In this document: positions 24,752 to 38,206 of the stretch, in pieces
Layout: each line of letters starts with the position of its first letter
Position numbering within the stretch: the stretch's first letter is position 1
NCBI GenBank assembly: GCA_029721515.1
Contig: CM056562.1
Coordinates: 15,569,335-15,633,334, forward strand
DNA: 64,000 nt
Reading direction: 5' to 3'
Source: Synanceia verrucosa
Lineage: Eukaryota > Chordata > Actinopteri > Perciformes > Synanceiidae
Program-made: the position numbers and the translations under genes
Notes under the pieces: model-generated
Seen by the model: only the letters and a program-made list of their open reading frames with translations
Database searches by the model: none
What the model was told of the DNA's origin: nothing

Positions 24752-27700
24752 ATGGATGCGCGGGTCTCGGAGCTATTTAGCTCAGGAAATGTACCCGGCT
24801 CTGGATCTCAAGGTGTTTCTTCCAGTGTCAAACCGGGAAATGGCTATGGGATTGCCACCAAAAAAGTGTGGGCAAAGAAAAACAATAAGCCCAAGACTCG
24901 CTTCTTCCGAAACTTCAAACCAAGCAATAACACCCCGTATCTACCTCCAGAGGTAAGCCTGAAATTATGTGCTCAACTACCGCTAGCGTCGGCAAGCTAA
25001 TGTTATTTACGACCAATGGCAAGTCTGCTAATGTGACAGTGTGGGTGTTTGTGCATGTTATTGTGAGTAAACACTGACAGTTGTAGTTTTTTCGCCGGGG
25101 GTTAGCTGTCCTCCTTTGACTTCTTTATGAACACCACTGACACGTAGCTAGTCGGTAACGTAAAGGAGAATGAATGGCGAGTAAATGAAGGACGTATCCG
25201 GCTAACAGTTCTGTGTAATTTTATTTGCTTATTAACTCACAGTTTGTACAGTTTTACACTAGCAAGTCAAAACGTAGGTGGCTAATGTTTTGCTAGCTTG
25301 CAGAAAACGAACAGCTGTGTTGGTAAATATCTGAGGGGGGCGGGGTTGTGTCTGAGCAGATAGCAAGTGTTACTATTACTGTCTCTGACATTCACTCTGC
25401 CAAGGACTGTGTTGTTACACAAAAACGACAAATTACTCTGACCACTTGGTTATTATCTCAGTCACTCACCAGTTAGCGTTATTTCCTCAGAAACGTGAAA
25501 GAAAGAGTTGTGTGCGACCTCAACCTAACTTAACCTGAGCCAAATTAAAGCAGTTTAGCTTTAGGGGGTTGACTAGAGTATGTTACATTAATTAAGATCA
25601 CTACAGACACACAATATTTTTTTAATTTTCAGAGATATCCCCTCAGCACCATGGTCATCAACTCTTAATGTCAATGGGACAAGTCTGGACATGTCTCTTG
25701 GTTCACATGAGCTCCACTGTCCTGCAGTGACTTGTTTGTGTACATTCGAGACACTTGTCCTATTTGTAAGGATATTGACCAGTTAACTATAAATACATAC
25801 TTACATTTACATTTGTGTGATAACACATGAAATAGCCATGTATTAATTAAGGCTGGTTAAGCAGTTTGTGTAGCTTTCTGTGACTACCTATTCACAGTAG
25901 TACATCAGCACTCATTCAGTCACATTGCTTTTCTTTGTGTCTATTAACAGATCAATAGCCTGTTGTCTCACTTCTCTACAGTCTGACAACTGTTGTTCCT
26001 GTTCTGACTCTGCCTGTCCCTCTTTGTTTCTCTCCCTTCTCTCTTAGGCTGAAGAGGGAAATATAGAGTACAAGGTAAGCAAATTAGCTGTGGTGCAAAG
26101 CCAGTGCTGTCTGTGTTCATAAGATGTTTTTTTTGGGGGCTAGTTGCTCCATATAACACTATAACAATTAACAGCTCATGGTTAGGTTACCATCTTTGTG
26201 GTAAGAGTGTGGAGGTTATACAAAAGGTCAAACATAATTATATACGTTTTCAGCAATATGTAGATACTAGTGTGTTGGGATATGTAATTGCAGTCATACG
26301 TGGTCCACCATGGAAACACTACACCACAGGGGATTAGCAAGAGCATTTTTAGTATCTGGACAGCTGCCTTCCCTCCCACATCAACTGAAAATTCAATACT
26401 TTTTTCAGATTTTTATCGCCCCGGCCCATATTTACACTCAAACTAACCACAAACTTGGCCCATTTAACTTTCCACAGACCAGGTTTCATATCTGCCTCCC
26501 TGGTCTTTCCCTTGTCTAGCTGAAGCTGGTGAATCCCACACAGTACCGCTTTGAGCACCTGGCTACACAAATGAAATGGCGACTACAGGAGGGGCGAGGC
26601 GAGGCTGTCTACCAAATTGGTGTCGAGGATAATGGCATGCTGGTGGGATTGCCAGAGGAAGACATGAGGATGTCACTGAAGACTCTCCATAAGCTGGCAG
26701 AGAAGTTAGTCAAGATATTAATGTTTTTTGTTTTTTTTTTAACTTTACTGTACTGTCACTGTTGGGATCAAATTGTAACCCTGCTTGTGTGTGTGTTTTT
26801 TTTTGTTTTTTTTTTCTCCCCCAGGGTCGGCGCCGACATCACTGTTCTCAGAGAAAGAGAGGTGGACTATGACTCCGATGTGCCTCGTAAGATCGCTGAA
26901 GTTCTCATCCGCAAGGTGCCAGATGACCAGCAGGTTAGTAGGGATACTGTGGAGGCATGTCACTTTTTGTTGTTTGAAAATCTTTTGAAACTCTTTGTAT
27001 TTTTCTTTCAGTTCTTGGACTTGCGAGTGGCTGTGCTGGGTAATGTGGACTCGGGCAAGTCCACTCTGTTGGGCGTTTTGACACAGGGTGAGCTGGACAA
27101 TGGACGGGGGCGAACAAGACTCAACCTCTTCAGGCATCTGCATGAGATCCAGACTGGACGCACCTCCAGCATCAGCTTTGAGATCCTTGGCTTCAATAGT
27201 AAAGGAGAGGTGAGACAACATCCAACTGGTTTTCACAGGACTTTTTTATCAAGATTTTCAAGTGGATCAGACAACACAATTTTAGAGGAAAGAAAGTTTC
27301 ATACAATGTAATATTAATACCATGCATCTGAAAGAGTGATTGTGTCTTTTTCTATCTAGGTTGTGAATTATAGTGAGTCTCGGACAGCAGAGGAGATTTG
27401 TGAGAGTGCCTCTAAAATGATTACTTTCATTGATCTGGCGGGTCACCACAAGTACCTGAAGACCACCATCTTTGGCCTCACCAGCTACTGTCCGGACTTC
27501 GCGATGCTGGTTGTCAGCGCAAATACTGGCATTGGTGAATATTACTTGATTCATTTCAATTTTATTCTATTTTGTAAATGTTTGAGCACTGTAGTCTTCC
27601 AGCTAAAATATATTGCCACCCCTCTCTGTGTGCACTTATTCAGTGACTATACTACTCAGATAAGACAATCTGAAAGAGGAGCTGTCCCAGGGACACAGGG

Positions 27701-30700
27701 CAGTAATACTGTACACACTTGCAAGGTTTGACAGAGAGCAGAATTCGTGCACACCTACAGTGGACTTGGCCAGCTGTGACTTTGCAAACATGCGATATCT
27801 GATCTTATGTAACAGACCATCATTCCTGCCACAGTCCACCTAACCCCTCCTTCTCGACCCTGCCTGCCACTACTCAAATGTCTCAGATATCCACTCATGT
27901 GAAGAGTCCTCTGACCCAGTGGAGGCAGCTCTGTGCACCTCCCTTAGAACCCTAAACTGAACGATTTTGATCCCTCCTTACTTTTTGGATCACTGGTTAG
28001 TCCAGTGTCACCTGGAATCCCATAAAGGAGATGAATTTTGCATCGTGCCACTTTTTTATTGGGATTAATAAAGTATCTATCTATTTGTCTTTAGTAGGTC
28101 TTTATCACTTTGGCATTGCGTTTGAACAACTGGGACCTAACTTGATCAACAAGAGTGCAAGAAGCTCAAACAATAACCAGGTCATGGAAGAACATACTCT
28201 GAAACCTGAGCAGCTAAAACTGGTAACCTGACTCTCGCCAGCTGAATGTAGTTCTGCTTAGTTCCACATGGCGTTTCTCTGAGCTCTACACATTCATCTG
28301 GAATCGCACCCGATGGGAAGGACTTCAAGGGAGCAAAAAATGACTGAGCAGGATCAGGATCGCTGGGTGGGATTTTCATAGATGTGACGTAGCTGCTTTG
28401 GTTTTCCCTGCGTCGCTCTCATCAGCGTCACGGGTTGGTTTCGATGTGAGTGGTTGAAGTAGCACGTTGTTAAAGATGACGGACAGGTGGTTTATCCAAT
28501 CACTTGCAAGGATTTTTGATAAGGCCCCGTCTTCTGAAATACGTCTCCAGTGGAGCAAACCAAGATGAATGTGTGGAGCTAGGCAGAACGACATTCAGCT
28601 GGTGTGAGTCAGGTTATGAAACTGGTAGGACAGGCTGGACTTAACTTTTTAGGCTGCTTTTCAAACATGTTTTGTGGCTTGAGGCTTTTTTTTGTTCTGT
28701 TTTGTTCAGGCAAATTTGTTAGTAACAGTGGGATAAACATGTATTTGTTTTGCTTGTGAATAAGACATTTCTTTACTTTTTTGTTGATTTTAAATGAAAA
28801 ACGTTGTGCGACCTGAACGCAGTCCTCTCGGCCATCCTGACTAGGGGGCGGAGGCACATTGTTTTTGCAAATGACAAGGAGACATTTAGATGAAACCTGA
28901 GCCTTGGAGACAGCGCTTGCTACTAAGCTCACAGCTCACATCCTGCTGGAGTTATTAGGTGAACTATACTTAGCTACAGTTAATGTATGGCTTGCAGTTT
29001 TGGGGGTTATTTTCAAATATGAATTTGTATGCCAAAAGGTGACTTATACCCAGGTTTGTTTCATTCTTGGTAAAATCAACTAACAAATGATACATTTTTA
29101 ATCTTTTTTGCTTTTTTAACAGTAAACAATTGGATAAAAATTATTGTTTCCCATCTGCTGTAGTAGAGATGTACTGTAGGCGGCGCTTTGTTTGTATGTG
29201 TGTCTGTTCTGAAATGGGGCATGCTGGGGGAAATGGGGTCAAGAGTGAGGACCGCCTTTGCTGCGCTGCAGACAGAAAGCAGACACGGGATCTGCAACCC
29301 AAGATCAACAGCTTAAATTATGAAACAGGGTAATAGATCTGTGTAATGCATAGGGTTCATTTTAGGTCATAGCTGTGACATGCCAAAAAAGCCAAAGGGC
29401 AGAAAATCACCATGTGCTTGTGCTCTCCCAAATATCTTGGCACCTCCATGAGGGACTTTCTTTTTTTTCCTGTGCACCTTTACCTTCACCTTTTTCGTGC
29501 ACTGGAAATAGCATTCAGCAAGCAGAACAACCCTCTGCTCAGCTGATGAGTGGGTGTGGTAGCTTTGAGGCTCTGTCAACATGTATGTCTACAAGTCAGT
29601 ACGCTTGGACTCCTTTGTAATGTAGGCAAATTTTAAGACTTAGGCACAGTGTATTTTTATACACACATGGATACATAAATAGTTTTCTCACATCACACGG
29701 GATTCATCCTAAGAGGAATCACTGTGTGTAGAAAAGTTTCTTTGGCATTCTAGATGACTTAGATATAATTACCATATATTGTTGAATGTTCCAGTTCTGA
29801 TATTCTATCCTGTTCATCCCATGGCATAGCAATGTTACTCTCATAGTAAATTCTACCTTGTCTTATCAGTTTATGTACATGCTCTCTTGACTCTCAGACC
29901 AACATGACTGATAAGCAGTGTTATCTTAGGTCACGAGAAAAGCAGTCAGTTCCCACTAGGATGTAGGTATTCCTATGTGTCCAAAACAGAAGACGCTGGA
30001 TCCCTTCCTGTTCATTCAGTACAAATTCATCTGTGTAAACATCATTTTCAGTACCTGAAATGAACATTGTGTATGAAATTAGTGACTCTTTGTCCTCTTC
30101 TCCAGCTGGAACGACACGGGAGCACCTGGGGCTTGCGATGGCCCTAAAGGTGCCCATCTTCATCGTCATCAGCAAAGTGGACCTCTGTACGCGGGCAACA
30201 GTGCAGCGCACTGTTCTGCAGCTGGAGCGCATCCTGAAACAGCCAGGCTGCAACAAGGTGCCCATGGTTATAAGCAGTACGGACGATGCCGTCACAGCAG
30301 CGCAGCAGTTTGCCCAGTCACCCAAGTATGAAACCACTACATGATTGTATACATGACATGTTAAATGTTTTGTAGTTCGTAATAGGTATCCGTGTATGTG
30401 GTCGAGACAAACCAATGATGTCTGTGTGCCCTCACCACATGCTTGTGCGCTCTCTGGCAGCATCACGCCCATCTTCACCTTGTCCAGTGTGTCTGGAGAG
30501 AGTCTAGACCTGCTCAAGGTCTTCTTCAACATCCTCCCTCCCCTCAGCAACAGCAAGCAGCAGGAGGAGCTTATGCAACAGCTAACCGAGTTTCAGGTAC
30601 ATCAGAGAAGAAGTTTGCATGCAAGTGATCAGTCAGCACACATGCTTTTTGATGTGATTGACATCAGTGTGCATCATACCAGGTGGATGAGATCTACACA

Positions 30701-32015
30701 GTGCCAGAGGTGGGGACTGTGGTGGGAGGCACTCTGTACAGGTTAGTGTGTGGAAGTACTTACTCCATGTTTTCAGTGGTTCCCAAACACTTTTTTTTTT
30801 TCTTCAGACAGAGATATATATTTCACATGACATGCTCTAACAAGAAAAAGTGAGCAAAGCTTTTTGATCCACAATGAACTCCTCTGTGTTCTTTCTACCC
30901 ACACAAAGTTTAAAACCAGTGTGTCTCATGTTCAGAGACTGTGGCGTTTATGAAAAGCAGCAATATGAAGCACCATGACAAGATAAAACACAAAAAAATT
31001 CATGAAAACTACCCACTCTAATCTGCACAGAAAAGAACAGATTTAAGAGCACAGAATCCCTAATACATAATAAATTTCTGCTCTAATGATCTCTAAATTG
31101 CTGATCTGCTTTGAATGACACAATTTAGCCACAAATTCACACTGACCATACAGCCATATACTGGGTTTATTTATTATTTTTAGACTCCCTCTGACCCACT
31201 GCTCTCTTTGAATGTGCAGTGGTATTTGCCGCGAGGGTGATGATCTTGTAGTAGGACCCACAGACTCTGGCCAGTTCCATAAGTTGTCCATTGGGAGCAT
31301 CCAAAGAAACCGCTCAGCATGCAGGGTACTCAAGGCCGGCCAGGCTGCCACACTTGCCCTGGGCAACTTTGACCGCTCCCTTCTGCGCAAGGTTAGACAC
31401 ACACTGCATGTTTGTTTGTGTGTTTGCTAGTCTCATTATTTAAATGGAGCATGTGTTCATGAAAATGAGTACAATGTAATGTACATGTATTTTCCACTCA
31501 CAGGGCATGGTGATGGTGAGCCCGGAAATGAACCCTACCATCTGTTGGATGTTTGAGGCTGAGATTGTGCTGCTCTTCCATGCCAAGACCTTCCACAAAG
31601 GCTTCCAGGTCACTGTACACATTGGCAATGTGAGACAGACCGCCACTGTGGAAGCAATATATGGAAAGGTTAGTTTATCCACTGAGCTACAACTGTCCCT
31701 GACTGAAAGCTGTCCACCACTTTTAAAGCCTGTGCTTGTCATATATCCCTATATGTGTTACATTAATCAGATGATGTTGGACATTTGACACATTCTCAAA
31801 GTTTTCTTTCCATTCTTATTCTTGTGCCACAGAAGGACCTGAGGACAGGGGAGAACGCAGTGGTTCTCTTCAAGTTCTTTAAGCATCCAGAATACCTGAA
31901 GGTGGGAGCCAAGGTGCTTTTCAGGGAGGGCGTGACTAAAGGTATCGGTCACATCACCAAGCTGCAGCCCATCGCCCAGTACCGGCTGGCCCAAAGCAAG
32001 GATGATGATGCCTAA
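24752..32015 (+). CDS. gtpbp2: gtpbp2, GTP-binding protein 2
   Basis: Twelve coding exons: 24752-24952, 26048-26074, 26520-26704, 26825-26933, 27012-27209, 27360-27534, 30106-30325, 30461-30596, 30683-30741, 31220-31391, 31504-31668, 31833-32015. They sum to 1830 bp, 609 residues, against about 602 in human. MDARVSELF opens the protein, followed by a basic stretch. The GTPase domain shows G1 GNVDSGKST (184-192), G3 DLAGH (265-269) and G4 SKVD (321-324); SK in place of the usual NK is seen in this family too. Later come SGESLDLLK, GICREGD and MVMVSPEMNPTIC. Exon 2 is a 27-nt microexon (AEEGNIEYK). GTPBP1/2 belong to the elongation-factor-like translational GTPases; GTPBP2 acts with Pelota in rescuing stalled ribosomes. 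Intron 6 is the longest and holds inserted repeats. The gene runs convergently into polh. Confidence 0.97.
27960..28085 (+). mobile_element. Possible LINE 3' tail
   Basis: The text ends in TTATTGGGATTAATAAAGTATC followed by TATCTAT repeats. That is how the 3' ends of several fish LINE families look (a short tandem-repeat tail after AATAAAG). No reverse-transcriptase frame is present, so this would be a strongly 5'-truncated copy. Confidence 0.35.
28226..28614. mobile_element. MITE with ~45-bp terminal inverted repeats, flanked by TA
   Basis: The left end reads ACCTGACTCTCGCCAGCTGA and continues AATGTAGTTCTGCTTAGTTCCACA. The right end, reverse-complemented, reads ACCTGACTCACACCAGCTGA and continues AATGTCGTTCTGCCTAGCTCCACA. 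Both ends are flanked by TA (28224-28225 and 28615-28616), which fits a TA target duplication. The 389-bp body has no coding capacity. The superfamily cannot be fixed from these ends alone. Confidence 0.8.
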
Positions 32016-33815
32016 ACAAAACAACAGATAACACCGTCCTATCCAGAAACAAGATACTTTATAAACCTTCTGCTTTCTCCAAAGGCCACAGTTAATTCCT
32101 GTCTCTGGAGATCTCCAAAGTCTTGTTGTCACAGTCCTCCTCAGTTGTCCCTTTCAGCCTTTTATTTTTAGTCTGCTTTTTGGTCCTCACTATACCACAT
32201 ACTCACTTGACAAACACCAAAGTGATATTTAGCATCAATAACATATAGTTGCAAGTGGCAGCTAGGAAATAGCTTACACATGCTTACAGCTGAGTGCACT
32301 TCTGACACAGGCTTCAAAAAAGATGCCCACTTGTCCTTGCACTGAAACATAATTGCCAGTGTTGATTTATCTTGGGTAGCCAATGGTTTACAAACAGTTG
32401 AAAGTATGAAGCGCTTGAACATTAAGATGCATCGTCACTATTTTCATCACCTCACCGCAGCTTGTCTGCGTGAAAACTGTCTTTACAGCTGGCATTAAAA
32501 TTCATCTTAGGTGATCGGATTGCAATGGTATAGTGCTTGAACACAGGAAAGAACCATCAGATTTCAAAGTGGAGACTGGAGATACAGGGAAATGTGTAAT
32601 CAGATGAGATCTAGATACAATCTGGAGATGAGATGCATTTTAATGCTGGTCACACAGACCCCTGACTGAAAAGAACAGGCCTCGTTGTATTTGTAATACC
32701 CTACTCTGAGTAACCACTAAGAAATTATGTGAGATAAGAGCAAAAGTATTGAGATACTGATGCGCTTCTCAGACACAGGTTGTATGTAAACTAATCTGTC
32801 TTGCTTCAAGCTATGATATTGCTGACAAAGTGCACTTTATGAACGTAAAGGAGGGCATTGCAGGGTATGCAGTCAGAACTTGACTCAGTTTGTCAGCTTG
32901 CCAGGTAAAGTCACGTTGCCTTTTAAGTGGTTTTGTTCCGTCACATACGTCTGTGAGATTGATGTTTTTTTGTTTTTTTTTTACTCACAAATGCTGCCTC
33001 ACGATAGTGCAGTGAGACGGTAATGATCTTGCTGCCTGTCTTTCAAGTGCTTTAGTTACTCAGGTTGGTTTAGGTATCATGTGAAAGCATTCCACTCTCA
33101 CAGAGTTTCTGTGGCTGACTGAGAGGGGTGGGGGATTATCCCAAAGAGATTAAGACTATGGATTATGTCGTATATGAAGCTGCCTACTGACAGCGTTGTT
33201 TTAAAGAAATTATTTTTGAGGTACTGAGTGTCATCTCTTCACATAAGTTACTGATGTCACTAACTTTGAGGGGGCTTTAACACAGTGCCTAATGGAACTA
33301 CTGGAGTAGCCCACCATTACACCCTTAACTTTTACAATTTAGCAAAGAAATTAAGTTGGTGCTATTCCTTGAAACAGCTTTTGATATTTAGAGGACGAAT
33401 GATTTCTGCTTCTTGTGTTCAAGGCTGCTGTTGGCCTTGTCTTATTATAACACGTTGATGTGACTTAGACATAGATTTATTGTCCCCACTGACATCAGTG
33501 GACAATGAATGTGTGCTGTTTAGTTGAGAGAGGAAAAAAAAAAACTAAGAAAGCCTTTCAACCAAAATGTTTTATAGCCTTTATGATGAGTACCAGGTGT
33601 TTGTTTGAATGCATCTGAGAAGTATTTTATAGATTTCTAGTAGTTCCAGGTTTTACAATTTATTCAAACAGGTTTTTCACTTTTTTCACCTTCTTAATGA
33701 CACCAACACAACTCCACATTTAAGACCTTGTCCTTAAATTGTAATCTTTTTATCGTTATTTGGGTGAAATGCAATATTTATGTACAGATCCAATTTGTGT
33801 ATCATGGTGTACACG

Positions 33816-33821
33816 AATAAA
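33816..33821 (+). terminator. Likely gtpbp2 polyadenylation signal
   Basis: AATAAA about 1.8 kb past the gtpbp2 stop codon, followed by a T-rich stretch. This implies a long 3' UTR. The interval 32016-33840 shows no other gene. Confidence 0.5.
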
Positions 33822-34370
33822 AGTTTTAATGTCTCTCACCACATCGCTCAGTGTTTTAAACCATGTCCGTCATACACCCAGTGTTTTATCTACTGGCTCA
33901 TGTGTCACAAAGTGACCATGACTCACTATGCAAAATTGAGTTTTAAAGGGGTTTCATTTTCCTGGCACTGTAAATATTATCCCCAGCTGATGCAAGACAG
34001 CGCAAGAATAATTTCCTCATTCAGAACAAAAGGATCACCAAGGCAGAAAAGTGTAAATGAAACAGGATGACTCATAAAGGTGCAATTATGCTCATCCAGT
34101 CACGTATTAAATCAGTATTTCAAATATATACTCTCATGTTACAAAAGAAATGTTCTGCATCTCTTGAGTTCACAAGGAAACACCTTATTGACACTCAGGT
34201 GAAGTTTACTGCTTTATCCGATTTACTGCTGAATTACTGCATATCCAACTGAGTAGGTTCGTCTGCTGGCACATCAGCACACTACGATAGCATGTGCATT
34301 ATTACAAAAATGTAAAAAAATTTAAAAAAGCATCTTTAAATTACATAACACTCTCTCTCAAAGTATTGCC

Positions 34371-34376
34371 TTTATT
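34371..34376 (-). terminator. Likely polh polyadenylation signal
   Basis: AATAAA on the minus strand about 150 bp past the polh stop codon. Together with the gtpbp2 signal it leaves roughly 0.5 kb between the two convergent transcripts. Confidence 0.5.
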
Positions 34377-34522
34377 TTTTGTGATGAAGCAAACACTAAT
34401 TTGTATACATTATTGTAATATAAAGGGCCATAACATTGAAAATGATAACAAGTCTTTGTGTATCCAGTTACAAAATGGCTTTGCATATGCACAATCAGAA
34501 GATTATTAAATATTTACTATCA

Positions 34523-37500
34523 TCAGTTCTTCTTGAAAAAAGAATCCAGAGTGACCACACTTCCACTTTGGGAGCGATGCCTCTTCGCATGTGGTTCCGC
34601 CTGGCCTCTGGCTTTTGTCTTTCGATGGGAGGGCTGGGCTCTGAGAGGAGTGACAGTGGATGAGGAGGAGCTGGGTGCTGAACCTGAGGATGAAGAGAGT
34701 GAATTCTGAAGGTCCAGGGCAAAGTGATAGTCATTGTGTTCAGGCATTTCCCACACTGACACCTGCTGGCCGCAGCGTTCACAGTTCAACAGGTCTTCTC
34801 TGGCTACACTGGGTGGATGGTGATCTACCTCTTGATCAATGGCATCAATTTCGTCGCTCCACCCTTCAGATGGTGACTGCTGAGATGACCCATGCTTTGC
34901 TTGTAGTCCTGACACACCAGTGTCCTCTGGCTCGTCTCTGTTGTCTAGTCCAGACTTGTGTCCTATTTCAGGTTTGTTTAATGTTGAAACTGAGGCTTGT
35001 GAGCATCTCTCAAGACTCTTCTTGTGAAAGAAAGAGGAAATGCCACAGTGGGGGCTGGTTGAACCATTTTTAGTATAAGAATGAAGAGTAGGGGCAGAAA
35101 CGGGCCAACTGGTATCTTCCTCCAACTGACTATCAGCAGCAGAGGTTTTGTGAGAGGAGGAGGAAGATGGGTCAATGCCACAGTTGTCATCATCCCCCTC
35201 CACGTCTGTATCTTTTGTAGCCTTCCTTCTTTGTTTCTCAGCAGCTTTTTGAAAGAAGGACTGGATGGTGCCAGGTTGTTGGTCGTTGCAGTGACTCTTC
35301 AGTTCAGAGGGTGGCTGGGTGGAGGGCTGAGTGGTGGAGAAAAGACTCTGAGTTGAAGTGAAGTCACTGGACAGAAAGCCGGCGATGCCACCTGCTGATG
35401 GCGCATCGCTGAATTTGCTAGCTGAGAGGTGTAGCAAGGTGAGGGGTGGAGTCCTGAGGACATGAAGCCAGACAGATTATGATGAGCATTCATTCACCTG
35501 ATGAATTTAAATACTTCAGTGTCATCATGTTGTAACTACCATGCTGCCTGGTGGTTCCCTGCAGTGTTCAGACTCTTGATGATGGCAAAGCTGTCGCTGG
35601 ACAGTTTGGCTGCTTCGTAGCGCACCAAAGCACAACAACGAGAGAAGCTGCTCGGCCTCTTGTCGCCAAGCTGACGCACACCAACCGTCAACAATTTAGC
35701 CACTCGACCATTCTGTAAGGAGGCGAGAAATGACAAGCACGTATTATATGACATCAACATGAAAACTCAGTTGAGGAAATGGGGAAAGCACTGAATTACA
35801 CAACCACAGGTCGCTTACCACTTCTCTGTCCTTGGTAAGCCTCTCCTCCAGCTCGAGGGCCAGCTGATGAAGCCAATACTGCACCTATTCAGAGGTCATT
35901 AATAATTAAAACTATCTAAGAAATCTTAAATGAAAAGTAAACAATATAAGAATATGTCTTCCTTAAATATCCACTATAGAAGGATTAACTGCATTCAAAG
36001 TTTCATCACTTCCAGTCAACATGAAAAAAGACTGAGTAATAGGTTTCATTTACACTTACTTCCTGTTGTAACAGGGGGACAACTGATGGTTCATACCTGC
36101 TCTTTTGTAGCCAGCGATGTCTTCCCAGGGAAGTTTTTACTGCAGCCAATGGACTTGGGGAGCTGTCGGGGTTTCACCGCTTCAAACTCGATCCCCCGAC
36201 ACAAATCATACAGCCACTGGCTGCAAAGCAGAGCGGTTCAATGCTAGACATGGTCTGTGTTTTAGCATAAATATAAAGCAAGTCCACTTTATTTCTGGAG
36301 CAACTGCTTTTTGTTTGTCTTTGAAAGAGAAAATCTTTTTCCACAGCTAATCTAAGTGAGTGCTGCAACTAGGGACAAAAGGTAAAGTAGAAAATAACAC
36401 ATTAGAAAGGCCAAATGATGATGGTCTGACATGATAAGTTAAATTTTAGACTTTTAAAAGGAATTTCTGCCTTTCCTTACCCCGTCTTTTCTCCAAAGTT
36501 CTGACCCAGTTGATCCTGAGTGAAGCGGGTCAGATCTCCCATGTGCTCTATTTTCAGAGTCTCTGTAATGGAGGCACCCAGCTTTCCCCCGAGGTTACGG
36601 CTGCACAGGTGAAATAAGCAACAAGAGTACTTCCATGTCACAATCCAAATGCAGCTTGATGCATTCATGCAGTAGTAGAACTCTGTACTCACATCTTGCT
36701 GATGGGTAGAGAGTTGAAAAGTTCTGTCACAGATTCCAAAGGCAGAACGGTTTGCCGGTTTGGTTTGTTCAGTCCACAAGCTAGTTTGGACAATACCTGA
36801 AAGAAGTAGGAGGTAAACAATGAATATAGCAAAGATAGTTATTGCTATTAAATGCATCCAATGCACCAGCATTACTGTATATTTATGGGAATAAAACAAG
36901 GTGGGGCTTTTCCTGCCTTGTTGTGTGATATTCCTGCTGAACAGCGGAAACCTGTGTCTTTCTCCACAGCTGCCCTCATTTCCTCCACAATGAGTGCGCC
37001 CACAGTTAGCTGCAGCTCTGCAGGGCTCTGCTCCCCTGACAGAGGGACAGGCAAGGATGCCAGCCACTGCTGGACACCTCTGGACCTCTGCTCCTCTGGG
37101 GACAAGCATTATACCATAAGGAAGGCTGTGTCCAGTGCTAATGCAAATAGTTCAATAAGTGATTACAAAAAGTGTTGCTTATAACCTACCTTTAGCCAAG
37201 GCAGCATCCTCTGCAGGTGTGTTTTGTTCAGGTGAACTTTGTGGGTAACCCTGGATGTAGGTCGTCCTCAGAAGGTGACTCTCAATTTGTCTGTCGGCCA
37301 TGTTTTTGAGCCGCTGCTGGACTGCAGCAGTCAGATCCATGTAGGCCTCGTCAATGCTGGCTCTCTCAATCACAGCAAAGCGAGACATCACCTCGATCAC
37401 CTCCACACTCGCCTCCCTGTAACTACACATGGGTGAGGAGATTATTCACCTTGCAACTGGTCACAGGAGAGGAAATATTAAAAAGAGAGTTAGTATTCAG

Positions 37501-38206
37501 CTTCATATCAGTAAGAGAAGTGTTTTCTGGGAAATGTGAGCTGGTGTAGACTCTACATCATCCACACTTACGGTGTCAGGTCTGCCTTGCCGCGAGACTC
37601 ACGCACTCGTGCCACTTGGAGATCCGGGCACAGCTTCTTTGCGTCGTCCACCCACATGTTCTTGGTGACACCATGGGCCCTGGCCTCGTAGCTCACAGCT
37701 ATGATACTAACAGAGAATGGTAATATTTAGTACAAACACAAACAGTGAGGACATGTTATTAGTGAGTCCAAGGCCTGTGGGAGATGGATGCGGATGAGTT
37801 GCAAACACAGAGACACCAATGCATCTGAACAAACACATTGTCATACTGTCCAAACACAGCTTTGACCAGATGTGCTGGGGACAGCCTGAGAAAGGTCAAA
37901 GACCTGTCACATCCACAGAAGGAAGAAGGGGTCGTGATCCTCCTTTGCACTGTGTGCTCCTACGGTGATTTTACAATGAGGAGCTGCTGTGATCGCTAAG
38001 CTAACAGCACTGAGTAAAACTATAAACAGCTTTATGTATCACTTCTCTGATACCGTAAAAACAACTCACCCGCCGCCTTTCCACGTCTTGTACTGGGCCA
38101 CCACACAGGGAGTGTTCCTCAGAGCTGGATTGAGCCTCTGCTCCACCTGGACGTAGAAACAGTCCATGTCTACTAACGCCACCACTCTCTCCTTTCCGTA
38201 CTCCAT
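34523..38206 (-). CDS. polh: polh, DNA polymerase eta (translesion synthesis)
   Basis: Ten coding exons on the minus strand: 38070-38206, 37572-37706, 37190-37422, 36917-37095, 36693-36796, 36481-36600, 36097-36220, 35819-35884, 35540-35712, 34523-35453. They sum to 2202 bp, 733 residues. The catalytic acids are D13 in ALVDMDCF and D115/E116 in ASIDEAY, at the human positions. WKGGGIIAVSYEARA, KKLCPDL, SAGISHNK, LACGLNKPNRQT and CRGIEFEAVKPRQLPKSIGCSKNFPGK are polymerase eta signatures. The long last exon has a UBZ zinc finger (CERCGQ...HNDYHF, about 648-672), two FF motifs of the REV1-binding type (QSFFQK, SSFFHKK) and a C-terminal PCNA-binding box (VTLDSFFKK). The enzyme copies past UV dimers, accurately for TT dimers. 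Intron 4 uses a GC donor (see findings). Human POLH also lies next to GTPBP2. Confidence 0.97.

Larger units (their letters stand above)
27535..30105. other. gtpbp2 intron 6
   Basis: A 2.6-kb intron, by far the largest after intron 1. It contains a MITE at 28226-28614 and a LINE-like 3' tail near 28.0 kb. Reading frames inside have no recognisable domain. Confidence 0.7.

Noticed and set aside
26529..27311. Long open frame of 260 codons on the plus strand
   Set aside because: It reads through gtpbp2 exons 3-5 and their introns (runs of Phe/Val from T-rich introns). The real protein is obtained by splicing.
29921..30556. 211-codon minus-strand frame
   Set aside because: Antisense shadow of gtpbp2 exons 7 and 8.
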